Made by a program: the position numbers and the translations under genes
Shown: piece by piece, positions 19,256 through 31,045 of the stretch
Layout of the letters: every line of letters starts with the position of its first letter
Numbering within the stretch: the stretch's first letter is position 1
Notes under the pieces: model-generated
The model's database searches: none
Told to the model about the DNA's origin: nothing
Seen by the model: the letters and a program-made list of their open reading frames with translations, nothing else
DNA from: Andrena cerasifolii
Taxonomy: Eukaryota; Arthropoda; Insecta; Hymenoptera; Andrenidae
Length of the DNA stretch: 64,000 nt
Direction: 5' to 3'
Assembly (NCBI RefSeq): GCF_050908995.1
Contig: NC_135126.1
Coordinates: 12,648,001 to 12,712,000 of the forward strand

Positions 19256-22154
19256 CTTGTCCCGAGCATTAATCACGTCGCTGGCCGGGATCAGGGCCGG
19301 CAGGAGGGGACAGGAAAGAAAAGCAGAACCCCTTAAAATAATCTGGCTCGAAATGAAATCAGCCAAGGCAATTTCCAGCCCCTGTACCCAACGGTGATGT
19401 TAACAGCGGTGGCGGTTTTATCCACCCACCCTGGCCCACACTCCCGTCCCTGGTTCCAGCGCGGTGCAACCGACAAATGACGACGCGGCAACCCCCTCGC
19501 GGCGGCTCACGGAATTAAAGATCCCGAGATAAGGGTGTCATCCTTCGCTATGCATTATGTGTTCGGCAAAAAGCTCGCCCTCGGGCTATCCTGACGGTCC
19601 CTCTCTCTCTCTTCCTCTCTCCCGCTCCGCTCTTTCTGGCTTTCCTCTCAATTTCCCCTCGTTCACCACCGCGCACCCCCTCCTTCGCAGTCTCTGTTTC
19701 GCTCGAAGGAGGTTCCAATTAATCTCCCTCGTACTTTTTCACCCTGTGGAAGATACCCCTCTGCCGTCAGGCCGCCTCTGTCGGTCGCGGTACTCTCGAC
19801 GTGTGTCGGGTTGCTTCGTTCCCCGGCGTGATCCCCCCCATTCTTCCTTCGACAAACGTATCGGCGTCGCTGTTTAATCTGAACCGCGGCCAACCTTGAT
19901 GGGCGTATCGGTAAGTCTTTGGTATTCGTTCGTCGGAGTTGAACGTCCATCATTGCTGGCCTGCAAGTTTCTGGGGAAAATACGTCGTGCGGTATAAACT
20001 GGCGCGGCGTTACGATCCGGACCCTTAGCGAACACTGATCAGAACTCGGTAGCAGCGAGGGTACCCACTTGATGATGCCGTTGCACGAGGACGCACGGGT
20101 AACAGCTTCCTGTGGCGATTATTGTGTCACGTAGGGAAGAGCAGGGGTTCGAGAACGAGGTCCAAAGGAGCGAGGGGCTGCTTTTCAAACGGCCGTGAAA
20201 AGTAACTCACGGAAGCAACGGGGTGTATGGGAGCGCGGCGTTATGATCCGGACATCCTTTTCGGTCGAGCCGAATAGAGGTTCGACCACCGTGCGCGCTC
20301 GTATTTCAGGTTTTATCGCTCGAAAGCGTCGAGGGTGGGCCACGCTGCTCGACAGGCCATACACTGAAAAGCGGGAGCTCCAAGTTTGGAGGAGAACGAG
20401 CCGCGGCTCGTGGCGCTTTTCTTCGTAGTAGATAAGCTAGGGCACCGATGGAGCTTCAGGGTATCGACCGTACCGATTGTGCGTAATTCGAACAACGGAC
20501 CTCGAAAGGAAGTGTTTCGAGATAGCTGGACGGTCTAAGGGCTGGGATCTTGAAGGAGATTGGCTTCCTTGAACAGTCAATAACAAGAACGGTAGATCTG
20601 CGAGGGATATGGCTCGAGTAGTTCCAAGGAATCTCGGGGTTCGTTGTTTTTCAGTAGTACAGGTCAACGATAATAGGTCCCGCACAGAAGTACCCCCGGT
20701 TTAACGACTCGCGCGCTCGATTTTTGACCGGGATCACTTTTCTTCGGCGGTTCAGACTCTCGGCTCCAGTTTAGGGTGCTGTCGACGCGTCGCGGTTAGT
20801 AAGAATCTGACTCTTTACGCGGTCGCGCGAGCAGCGGAGCCCGAAGAACTCCGCTTTTTGCCGCGTCGACCAAGATCATTCTTTCCTTTGAGGCTCCTAC
20901 GGAGCGGCCAGTAAAAACGAGCCAATCTCTCTCTAGTTATTCGTGTAACCGTGCCGTGAAAATCCATTCGTCTGCCTGAACAGCCGCCAGGCCGGCAGGC
21001 ATTCTCTCTGGCCGGGTCCTCTAACGAACGGCAATAGAAAACTGCTCAGAACTCTGGAATAGAGTCGAACAGTACTTACGTCTGTATAAAACCTGCTTCA
21101 TCGTTTTTGTGCCTTGATCTGCCTCTGAAGTACTGTCCCTCAGCGTCACAATACACCCTGTCGTAATTGGTCGATCAATTACCGCGAACTCGAGCCGAGA
21201 GAAACGAACCGAGAGGCATCTCCCCGATAACCAATAACGAAACGAATAAGCAAACGCAAAAATCGATTGGACGGCACAATAAAGGGTGAGGCGGGCGGGG
21301 ACGAAAGGTGGATCGAAAGATTCATTTTGGCGGTCACCGCGGATGAAAATCACGGCAATATCGGGCGGGTGTGCGTGGCGCGAAGGTGGACGAAGGAGGG
21401 CGGGCGAAGGAGGGTGAAGGAGGGCTCGTGACCGTAACTGTCGCTGGTCCGAAATCGGAGTCGCTTTATCCCGGTGTATTGTCGGCGCGCATCCTAAAGC
21501 AATCACACGGGCGGCCGGCCAACCCGCCATTACACGATATACTGCCTTAACTTTGGACGGAGAAGCGACGCCGGCGCCGCTCCACGCCACGCCGCATCGC
21601 GAACGTTACGTATAGGGTGTACCGAAGGAAATAACCGTCATCTGTATTCGCGATAACATCGTAATTGAATGCGGTTGACGGGGATTTGCTGTACGGCAAG
21701 CGACCACCAGGCCCATAACCGTTCCCTTTTACCTCGGCTGCCTTCACCCTCCGTCATCCTTCTCCTTTTCCCGTCCCGCGCTCCACCGCCTCATTTCGTC
21801 CCTCTCCCTTTTACACTCCGCCATCCCCTCTTCCTACATCTTTCCTTTCTTTCTTTCCTTTCTTCCCGCCTCCCCCCCTTCTTTCTTCGTTCTGCTCCGC
21901 GCTCCTCGCACCCGTTCCACGCACACCCTTCCACCCGCCGCCGTCCGCGGGCCTCCTATCTCGTCGGGGTATTAATCATATCGAGGTGCGGAAAAATCTA
22001 CTTCGCCGACGTTTCGAGCGTGTCGTGGTGTCGTCACGTACACAGGGGCACAGGGGCGAGTGGCCGCGCGAGACAGGGAAACTGAATGGCGATACGAAGA
22101 TAGTAGACGCAGGAAAGAAAGTTTATGAGGGCCGTTTGGTGAAAAGGGATTCTA
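19256..22154. other. noncoding DNA, nothing assigned
   Basis: CpG-rich DNA with C/T-rich tracts at about 19590-19690 and 21720-21930 and a short GAAGGAGGG-type minisatellite at 21381-21427. Open frames of up to 189 codons (minus strand, 21021-21590) lack recognisable similarity. Confidence 0.4.
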
Positions 22155-22518
22155 TACAGGGTGTCCCACCTGTCAGTAAGACCGACCCCAGTCCTTGCTA
22201 TTCCAGAGGGTTTTCTTCCAGTGAAAATCAGTAATTTTGCAAGCGCTGTATCTTAAAAACCAGCGGAAATAAAGTGTATGCATTAAAGCTTATTCAATTT
22301 GTCTTGGAACGCACTATCAACTCAGGTGTTCAAAAAAAATAGTTCCATTTGAAAAACCGAACTTAACCATCGTATCTTTTAAAATAATAATTAAAAAAAA
22401 TCGTCTCGGCTAATAAATTGGCCCTCTCGAACCATTCAATTACATATTTTTTAAAATTTTTTATCTCCAATACTTTAGGAGATATCGCGCTGTCCAGTCT
22501 TAGGTGGGACACCCTGTA
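22155..22518. mobile_element. TA-flanked MITE, 360 bp
   Basis: The body 22157-22516 is flanked by TA on both sides. The ends are a perfect inverted repeat, CAGGGTGTCCCACCT (left 22157, right ending 22516). The interior is AT-rich and noncoding. A TA target and CAGGGTGTCCC ends fit Tc1/mariner-derived MITEs. Confidence 0.85.
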
Positions 22519-24273
22519 CGTCCCCGTGATCCCTCGAGTGGACTAGACCGCCCGCGGTACGGGCTACGCGGAAGAAGTCGCGGAAAACTCCTACGCTCCG
22601 AAGCAATTCCTCCCGGCCGAGCGTCTCGATTTCAATTAGTCCTTCCCTCCGCGTAATAACGGTCGCGTAATATGGCACCGCGGCAGAACCATTTCCATGG
22701 ATACGCTACGCGATGTCGCGGCCACGCCACATAAAAGGAACAACCTCGTCAGGGTGTATCGGAGTGCGAAAATCAATTAACAGAAAATAAAAACGCTCCT
22801 GCGAGAGATACCAGGGTTTCTCCCTGATGCATCGATAGGGCCTGTACGGGGTTGCTAAACGCCGAGGAAGGAGGAGGACTCGCGTATCGGAATAATAAAC
22901 GGAGTGGAGGATCGCGCTTGGTAGCCGCCAGGATATACGTATATCGGGCTGTGTGACGCGCGCACCACTGATGGAAAATACTTGTTTCCTCGGGACTGTC
23001 ACGAGAGCTGATTGGCGCATGACCGTCGGATTTCGCGCTCTATTAATGGCCGTCCCTCGTCTCTCTCGCGCGCTCCTTCCGGTCCCTGGTCTCCTTCTAG
23101 TCATTCTCCGTCGGTATCATAGCTGCCCGCGCGACCATTCACGATGTCACGAACGCGAACGCGAATTATTCAGCGAATTGGCACCTGCTTCGCCGGGGAT
23201 TCGCTCCCGTAGCCGATCCAGCCTGACGTCACGAAGATCTATCGGCCGGTTCGTCGATCGCTGGGACTTCTTACCCCTTCTTGTCCGGACTATACGTATA
23301 TAGGCGCGATACATTATTCCGCGATACGTCCCGGAGACGGGCAAATAATTCGGCCGCTGGGCGGTTGGAAGATCGATAAATTGCATTACATATAAATAAC
23401 GGTCGCCCGTAGCGTCGATGTTATCCTGCGATACGTTAGAATGAACTATCTAGCATCGTATTACGGATGATACCCATGATCTGTGACCCTGGCTTCGGCC
23501 AACTGTTCTCTGCTCTGCCAGGAATTATAGTTCAGACAGTTTTGTAGGGGAAGAGAGGAGGAAGGAATTCTTTTTGTCAGATTATAACTGTAAGAATCAC
23601 TTTGAGTATGTCGATGTGAATAAATACATTGTTCTCTATGAAACACTGTCTAATTGAATGTTTCCGAGTCTAGAACCTGTATCGTCTCCCTTCTACATCC
23701 GGAAAACGATCTCCAGAATTCTCTTCGGCGCCATGATATCGTGCTGCGAGACTAATAGCGCGAGAGGACCCCTGCCAGACGAGAAAGATCGCGAAAGGAC
23801 GTTGTGTCGGTGGCCGGTGCTCGTCGAAGACAATAATCGCGCGTAAGCAGAGCATTAGGGGGTAAGTTAGTTGCCCGTAAGCCCCCAAAGTAGGAATTAG
23901 TGTGCGTGAAGCACCATCGGCGGAGAAGTTTCGGTTCGAACTACACCCACCGCTATTCCCGAAGTCCTTAGCCACCGGGATGCCAGGCGCGAAAGCGGCG
24001 CGGGCAACTGAACTAAACTAAGAATATTACCGCTGGGAGCGCGGCGCTAACTATCCGGAGATACGTACTAATAACGCGGCCAGTGCTAACTGTCACGGTA
24101 TTTCAATTTCTGGCGACAGCGGCCACGGTCGCCCGAGTAATGGTCCGACTTTGGGTATGTAGGGCGATTCGGGGGCGCGAGGAGGGTGAATTTTAGACGG
24201 TAGCGGCTATACACGCACGGTGGAGAAACGGGGTAGCGAAAGTAATGGGCCAGCGTGGCGCGCGGACAATGCT
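22519..24273. other. noncoding DNA, nothing assigned
   Basis: CpG-rich sequence with interspersed AT-rich patches. No gene or repeat was recognised on either strand. Confidence 0.4.
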
Positions 24274-25059
24274 TTAACCCTCTAGTGCACACGCCTGCCT
24301 TAAGGCGGGCACCTGTTCAATCCAGAAATTAGGCGCCTATAATATTTTTCAGATTTCTCAGTTGCCAGCGTTAAAAGTATTGCCACACCGCACATATTAG
24401 CCTAATAAACATATCAATCTGACGTTTCGATTTGACAGAAATCTAGTTTGAAGTGCATTTTTGAGCTAAGCATGCTGCGAAAATTATTTGTGACTATATA
24501 CATACATATATCGTATCATACTATTATAATAAAGCCATAACATTTGTTTGTATGCTCACAAAAATCTCGAAAAGTACTGAACAAATCATTACGAAATTTT
24601 AACTACAGTATCCTTGAACAACAAGGGATATAGGTTATGTTTTATGATGTAAAATATAATTAATCTGTATAAAAAATGGTATTTACATAAAGAAGTCATG
24701 GCCAAGATCGGTATCTGATATATTGGCCGGTGCGTTTCGTGAGGGGTATTCTCCCACCATACCGCTTACCTGCCTCGGTGTTCCTTTTCTCAACGTTTTC
24801 TGACTCGCTCTCGTTCCATCATGCTCTCGTCTTCGCAGAACAAGAGTGAATCAGAAGTGGTGGGGATAGCGCCAAGCTCCTGACGTGTAGGACACACCGA
24901 GTTCTTAGCGTAGAAATACATACATCGGAATAGGTGTGCATAAGCTCCGAAAAATTCAGGAGTTTTATTGGTCAGCAGATTGATTCTTTCTCGACATTTT
25001 CATCTCGTATTGGTATAATTTTTCCAACTGAATTAAAAATCTGTGCACTAGAGGGTTAA
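24274..25059. mobile_element. piggyBac-type MITE, copy 1 (778 bp)
   Basis: The body 24278-25055 is flanked by TTAA at 24274-24277 and 25056-25059. The terminal inverted repeats are CCCTCTAGTGCACA, perfect over 14 bp. CCC at the terminus and a TTAA target are hallmarks of piggyBac elements. No transposase frame is present. About 395 bp of the right half (24621-25014) is about 95% identical by eye to 58711-59105, where a second copy is rearranged. Confidence 0.9.
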
Positions 25060-27771
25060 GTATGTCCCAGCGAGAGGCGTGGCGTGCTAATTAGTCTGGA
25101 GCACTCGTCGGCGGAAAACCGGGCGTGATTCTTCGGGCGAGTGTGATCTATAAGCACTAATTCGTGCGTGTCAGCTTTAGCCTTATCGCCGCTCAAAGGC
25201 GCGCTGCCGCGCTCGCCGAACCGTTCGTATCGTTCCCTTGTGCAAACAGGACACGTGAATGCGTCTCGTTTAAGCGAAGGTATTCAACGGGTTCTGATGC
25301 TGAAACGAGCTGTCGGGAATAGAAAATCTGTAATTACCGCGTTCCTCGTTGAGATGTAATTTGCGCTAATTAACTTGGATGCATTTTTTCCGGCTGGCTC
25401 TGTGTGCGTGCGCGTCGACAGCAGCTCGCTGTTTCGCGGCTCTCTCGGATCAGGTTTTTGCCGAGGCTTTCCTTTCCTTTCCTCTCCGCGGTAACTCGAA
25501 CGCGCCCGTAATTGGGGATCTTGGTTAAATGGAATGACGCCATAACAACCCATTCCTCGTACGTAAAATGATTCGATCGCGGTGTAATAAGACGGCCCTT
25601 TCCTCCTGTCGAAAGCGTTCATTCTTACGGCCGAATGGAAGTGGCTACTCTCTCCCTTGTTTTCTTAGCGCCATCCCCTGTCTCTCTCCGCTTCTCACCC
25701 TCCGTTTCGCCTATATTTCTCTCGTGCTTCCCGCACGCCCCCGTAACCAGCCCCCACCCCCTTCTTTCCCCCGTTTCTCTCGCCCTCCGCCGTAAGCCCG
25801 ACGGGGATCGTTCACGATTTTACGAGGGACTAGAGTCGAGTATCGGTGGGCAATTATCCGCGAAACAAACAGGTCCGCGAGGGAAAGTCTAACGACTGCC
25901 GGGGTCTTCCCGGCGATTACCTCAAAGCAAACCGCCTAACAAGACATTGTTCCGAATAGCTTAGCCATTCTCCCCCGGCGTGGCCCTTTTCCACCCTCAC
26001 ACCCACTCCAGTGGAACTTCTTCCCACATGGAGGAACCACCACATCCAGCGGGACGTCGACGACGACGACGACGACCGAACCCGGCAGCAGTTAACAACC
26101 CTGGTCTGGCGACGGTCGTTAGCAACCAACCTCGTCCTCCTACCCCACCTTCTGGCTTTCTGGCTTCGTGCTGCACCGACTCCTAATTCAAATCCGTGCT
26201 CCCCGGTGGCTGTACATCGTGGACGCTGATGAGCGTGAGGGAAACGTCCGCGTATCACGGAAACGGTCCGTTAACAGCGCATCCCACGGTCCAACCTTAA
26301 ACGTCCGCGATTCCTTCCTCCTCTTTCCTTCACGGTTTCATCTGGCTGGCTCACTTGCAATTAATCCGGCATCGAGCGCGCATCGATCAGGCAAATGCCA
26401 CTAGCGTGGACGTTCTATTGTCCCGCGAAAGAAAGTTCCGGAAAGAATATCGGTAATTGGGGCTTGGAATAATTGGTAGGAAGATGGAGCGAAGAGGAAC
26501 GGGTCGCCCCCTCGTAATTACAATAACCGGAGATCGAGACTGCATTAACCGGCGCCAAGGTGAGCCATTAGTACTCTGTACGGAGGGCGAATTAGATCTG
26601 GCTCGAGTGTCTATCGTTGTCTTGCCGCGAATTTTTTCTTCGTGTACACCTCGCTCTCCGCGAGCTATATCGAAACTCGTTTCCAAGGATAGGAGAGAAA
26701 CGGAGAGAGCCCTGAGATCGGAAGAAATACCGCGGCAGAGTGGCAGAGCCGCGGCTCCTTTAAAAAAGTTCCGGCGAGTATATTCGCGCGTTAACGGCAT
26801 TATCGCCGGCGCGATAAAATCCCCCGGGTGATAATATATTCCGGTAGGCGGGACGGGGAAAAATACAGATTAAGGTATCCTAAGCACGGATTTAATGCTT
26901 ATTTATACGCCGCTAAGCACCGGCATTACCGGCGTATTACCTACCCAGTACTCGCGCCAACTTTTTCGCCAGCATCCACGCTCGCCGCGAATCGCCTCTG
27001 TCCTCGTCAGTCTTTCTTCTATGAATTATCAGCTACGATTAGCCTCGAGAAGTTTCAGCAGGCGGCATTAACCAGCAGATGTGAGAAGGTTTACGCGCGG
27101 ATTTACGCACGCTTGCCGCGGGAGCACGTTTCGCCGGCTCACGCAGTTCTTGTCGTTAATGATCGTCAGATACGACTTCTTCTTTCCCCCCTCAGTTCGG
27201 TAGAAGATCTAGTGGGTGGTCTAGAGTCACCGTGAAGCCGGCGCAAGCAACGGGTGAGAAGACGAAACGGTTTACGAGCCTGTCAGACTCGAAGGATCGA
27301 GATTTACTCATCCAGCTTCCATCCAGCTTTTCCTTCCGCTTTCCCTCGGCCACATCGAGTTTTAAGTATTTGATTACCACCCTGCAAGCCCGTAACGCGT
27401 CCGCGTTCAACGAGCCACCGTTACTGTTCGTTAGTAGCCAGAACGCCAGGTCTGCACGCGATTCGAGCCCCCTAGTCGACAGACTTACGATACTTTGTTA
27501 CTGCGCCGTTAATTTTAACGCCCTGTACGTGCCACCGATTTTCCAACCTTACTCGTTCCGATGGAGAAGTCTACGGCTCGAGATACTTTCTTTCTACTGT
27601 GCGATCGGTGGGTGTGAAGCAAATAGACCGATGTCGAGGATGTTAGTAAAAATGCGTGTGAGTATGGTATTAAGATCTATGTCGGCAGCAATGAGCAGCA
27701 GTTTCGGTGAAGATCGAGACCTGATCAGGTAAGTGTAGCTACTTACTGCGAGTAGCACGGTCTAGAGTCTG
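25060..27771. other. noncoding DNA with one possible exon
   Basis: CpG-rich sequence with a C/T tract (25640-25795) and a GAC microsatellite (26056-26077). A perfect CAG|GTAAGT donor at 27730-27731 follows an open frame (see findings); nothing else could be assigned. Confidence 0.35.
26056..26077. repeat. GAC microsatellite
   Basis: About seven trinucleotide units. Confidence 0.85.
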
Positions 27772-28760
27772 CACACTAGGGTGGCTTTTATTTTCGACTT
27801 TTGAATTTTCTTCGGGGCACCCTCCAGAATAGTTCCAAATAACTAAAAAAAATCCGTGTAAAGTTTGAGCTCGATCGGATAACGGGAAAGGGTGCCCCTG
27901 GGCCCTTAAATATTTAAATCATTATTTAACAGCTCGCGAAGTCGATTTTATATAATATCCTCCAAGTTATTGAATAAATAAAAAAATATGTCAAACAAAA
28001 GTTGTAGATCGGAACAAGGAGCATCTTTTATGTTGTATTACTTTTTCTCGTGCGAGAAAGGGTTTTCGAAAAAAGTCCGAAAAATTAAAATCAAAAACTT
28101 TTTTCCCTCAAATTTTGAAAATTTAAATGCTTCTAGAACACTTTTTATTTATGAAGCCGAACAAAAAATGGAATTTTTATTTTCGAGGACTATTTTTTAC
28201 AATATAAAATAATTGTTTCCAGGGGTTTGCTGACTGTTAACAACGAATTTGAACTTAGATTTTTAAAATTCGAAACGAAATAAATTGTCGTTTACAACTT
28301 TGTTACGATTTGGCGAGGAGCCTAACTTCAGGGTTTGCAGTTTTGTGGACTTTTTGTGAGACAGTACCTATATTTCAATTAACAACTGTGTGCATTGCGT
28401 GTCGTGTTACGTTGTGTATTGTGTGTTGTGAGTACTTACTACTTACAAGTAGTGTAGATCGAAAAATAAGATATAAGTGTTTTTTTATAGCGGCCATTTT
28501 CATATTTAGAGAGTGAAACCACCCCTCAAAGTTGTAAGATTTTCAGGTGTTTGTCTCCGATTGCTTTGATTTTTGGATATGTTTTAGAGGACAGGATAAT
28601 ACCAAATACCAAAACAATCGGAGACGAACATCTGAAAATCTTGTAACTTTGAGGAGTGTTTTCACCCCCTAAACATGCAAACAGGCCAAAATAAAAAGAC
28701 ACCTTTTCTAATTTTTTGCCCCACTAAAACATATCTAAAAATCAAAGCTTGTTAGTATGA
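27772..28760. repeat. AT-rich interspersed repeat block with inverted repeats
   Basis: The block is sharply AT-rich between CpG-rich flanks. It starts near CACTAGGGTGGCTTTTATTT. It contains an inverted repeat of about 60 bp arms (28507-28568 against 28612-28671; GATTTTCAGGTGTTTGTCTC on the left) and a further one of about 27 bp (28564-28590 against 28719-28746). It is probably one or more decayed MITEs, but outer boundaries and a target duplication could not be fixed. Confidence 0.6.
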
Positions 28761-30174
28761 TCGAAGTTGTAAAAGTGTATGGGAGTGAGCAGCGACTCCA
28801 ATGCTATACTTTCCAAATCGTTTCAAAATATCTGTATAGGGACTATTCATGGATGAATAGTTAACCGAATAATTAATGAATGCTATTTGCCAGCTATCCT
28901 TTAAATTATTGAGAACTTCACCGAACTGGGCAACTTTCGTACACGTCCGCTGCGCCTGCAGTTTGTGCTCCCTCCTATTTATTCATGTTACGCTTGAACA
29001 TCAAAGTTAAAAAATCGCAATTAAAGCAGAGGGAATGCAGCTGCTTCCCAAATTCACTCATGCCCAATCCCGTGAGTTTTGTTCGCGAGGACTACACCCG
29101 TTCTCCTTACCGTAATCAGCAAGACGATCGCCTATCTCGCGGCTCGATTCGCGGTTGTTAAAGGGAATGCTTTCACGCCACCCTGGGGAGCAGCACGAGA
29201 GGCAGAGATATTACCAGCCGTAGGCCTGCAGAATTAATATGAGGGTGACGTCTCCCTTAAGGTTCACCATACACTGAAACTTTCCAGTTGTAAATGGGCG
29301 CGGACTAAACGAAGATCCTCGGGATAATGGTGACGATAAGGGCGTTTGAGCGATTGGCAATTTCGACAAGATTAACATTCGATTTCAGTGGCAATCCACG
29401 TCTCTTGCGAATTGCGCGAAAAATAGGCCCCCGCGCAGGCTTCGATCTCGCGAATTTTCAACACCTGCCGTGCGTTGAACAATTATAATTTCACAGGGGA
29501 GGGTGCAATAAATAGGGCTCATAGAACGATGCTCATCGACGCCGCGCGTATCTAACTCGCTTCTAGGGGGGCGTTTACGCGCGCACATGGAACGCGTATA
29601 TCGGCGCGAGCACGGCAATTATGAGGGCTGTCATAATGTTTCTCACGAAAATCCAATTTGCCACCGAAAAGCTCGGCGATACGGGGCCGGCCGTTTCGAT
29701 ATCGCGACGCTCGTTAATACCGCGACTCTCTTCCGTCACTTTAATAGATGTCGCCGGGGAAAATCAATTTGTTCCAATTTGCGTGTTCCGCTCGGGGTCT
29801 CGCGAGCGCGGATTTGAACGGCCCAACCAGCAGCAGCGTCGCCGATCCACGGAAACACGTACGACGGGAATCGTTCATCCTTAACGAACGTACACACCCA
29901 GCTTGGTAAACAAATCGCGTATCCCCTGTCTTTCTCTTTTAGCCCCTGTTGGTTTTTATTTACTCCGATCCTTCACGGTCCGCGTTATAATTTTTATTGG
30001 CCTCCGCTGCACCGACAATATCCATTTCGAGCCGGCTCTCCGACTCCAAACGAATCGCAATATTTGCCGTAGATTGCCGGCCCGTAGTTTCCAGCGGGCG
30101 GGATCGATCGGGAGAAGCTAATAACGAGAATTTTCGCGGAAGCCTGGAGAACGCGACGAACTTTGGAGTGAACC
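28761..30174. other. noncoding DNA, nothing assigned
   Basis: CpG-rich DNA rich in AATTA motifs. No gene or repeat was recognised. Confidence 0.4.
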
Positions 30175-31045
30175 TTAAGGGGGTGTAACCGTTTGAAAGT
30201 GTGAGAAATCGGATTTTTGTTTTTACACATTTTCATAGATTGACGTTTTAGAAATGTTATAAAACAAGTCCGATATAAAAATTCGGAAAATTGACGAAGT
30301 TATAGGCATTTGAATGAAACAATCCAGATTGCACGAGGCCGCGCGGCGGCTCGACCGATCGCAGCGGTTCGGCCGTTCGCGTCGCAGGTACTTATACCTA
30401 GTGCTAATTACCGCTGATTAGGGAACCAGCACATTTTATACATTTATACTACTTAACCTTCGGCGGATGTTTTAACAACGTGTGCCGTGCAGGGCGGTTT
30501 TTGGGTTTAAATGGTCCCGGAATCCGCCAAGTGGGGGTTAGTAATAAATTTATACAATCAGGAGGTAGGAAAGAAGCCATGAAGCTTTAGACGTGAAAAA
30601 TGTGAGCACAGCGGTCAGTGGTTTGCATAGCAAGCAACAGTGTTCATCGTTTCTCAGTGTTTCGAAATCGAATGATATACCCGAAGTCATGAATTCGGTT
30701 GCAAAATGTGATACAAAAGGTAGCCATATCTCATCGACGGAACAGTCGGCCTAGAAAAAGGCAGCCACCAAGTCAACCTGACTGTGAGAAAGGGAAAGCG
30801 AGCACAAGTGCATCAACTAAGAAATTGAAAATAGATGAATATGAAGACGTGACCGTGGATTCTTCATTTGTATCCATAACTTCCGAAAAACAACAGTTTT
30901 TTAACTGAAACTTTTTTTATAAGTAGTTCATAATACTATGTAAACACAGTAAAAAAACGTGAAATCTGCGTCAAGCCGTTGACTTGTAAAAAAATCCACA
31001 AAATGTACACATTTTCCGAGGGTTCAAACGGGTATACCCCCTTAA
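30175..31045. mobile_element. TTAA-flanked DNA transposon, 863 bp
   Basis: The body 30179-31041 is flanked by TTAA at 30175-30178 and 31042-31045. The ends are GGGGGTGTAACCGTTTGAA on the left and GGGGGTATACCCGTTTGAA on the complement of the right, 17 of 19 matching. The interior has a GC-rich insert and a decayed coding-like region (30593-30907). A possible mini-element with TTAA/TTAG edges sits inside at 30453-30541. The TTAA target suggests piggyBac or Kolobok mobilisation. Confidence 0.82.
30593..30907 (+). pseudogene. coding-like remnant inside the TTAA element
   Basis: One frame reads VKNVSTAVSGLHSKQQCSS and onward to SHISSTEQSA before a stop at about 30754. A second frame continues with RKRQPPSQPDCEKGKASTSA and an acidic segment to a stop at 30908. 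Together they look like one frameshifted ORF with a basic, Ser-rich linker. I do not recognise the family; a transposase N-terminal half or a captured host exon are both possible. Confidence 0.3.
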
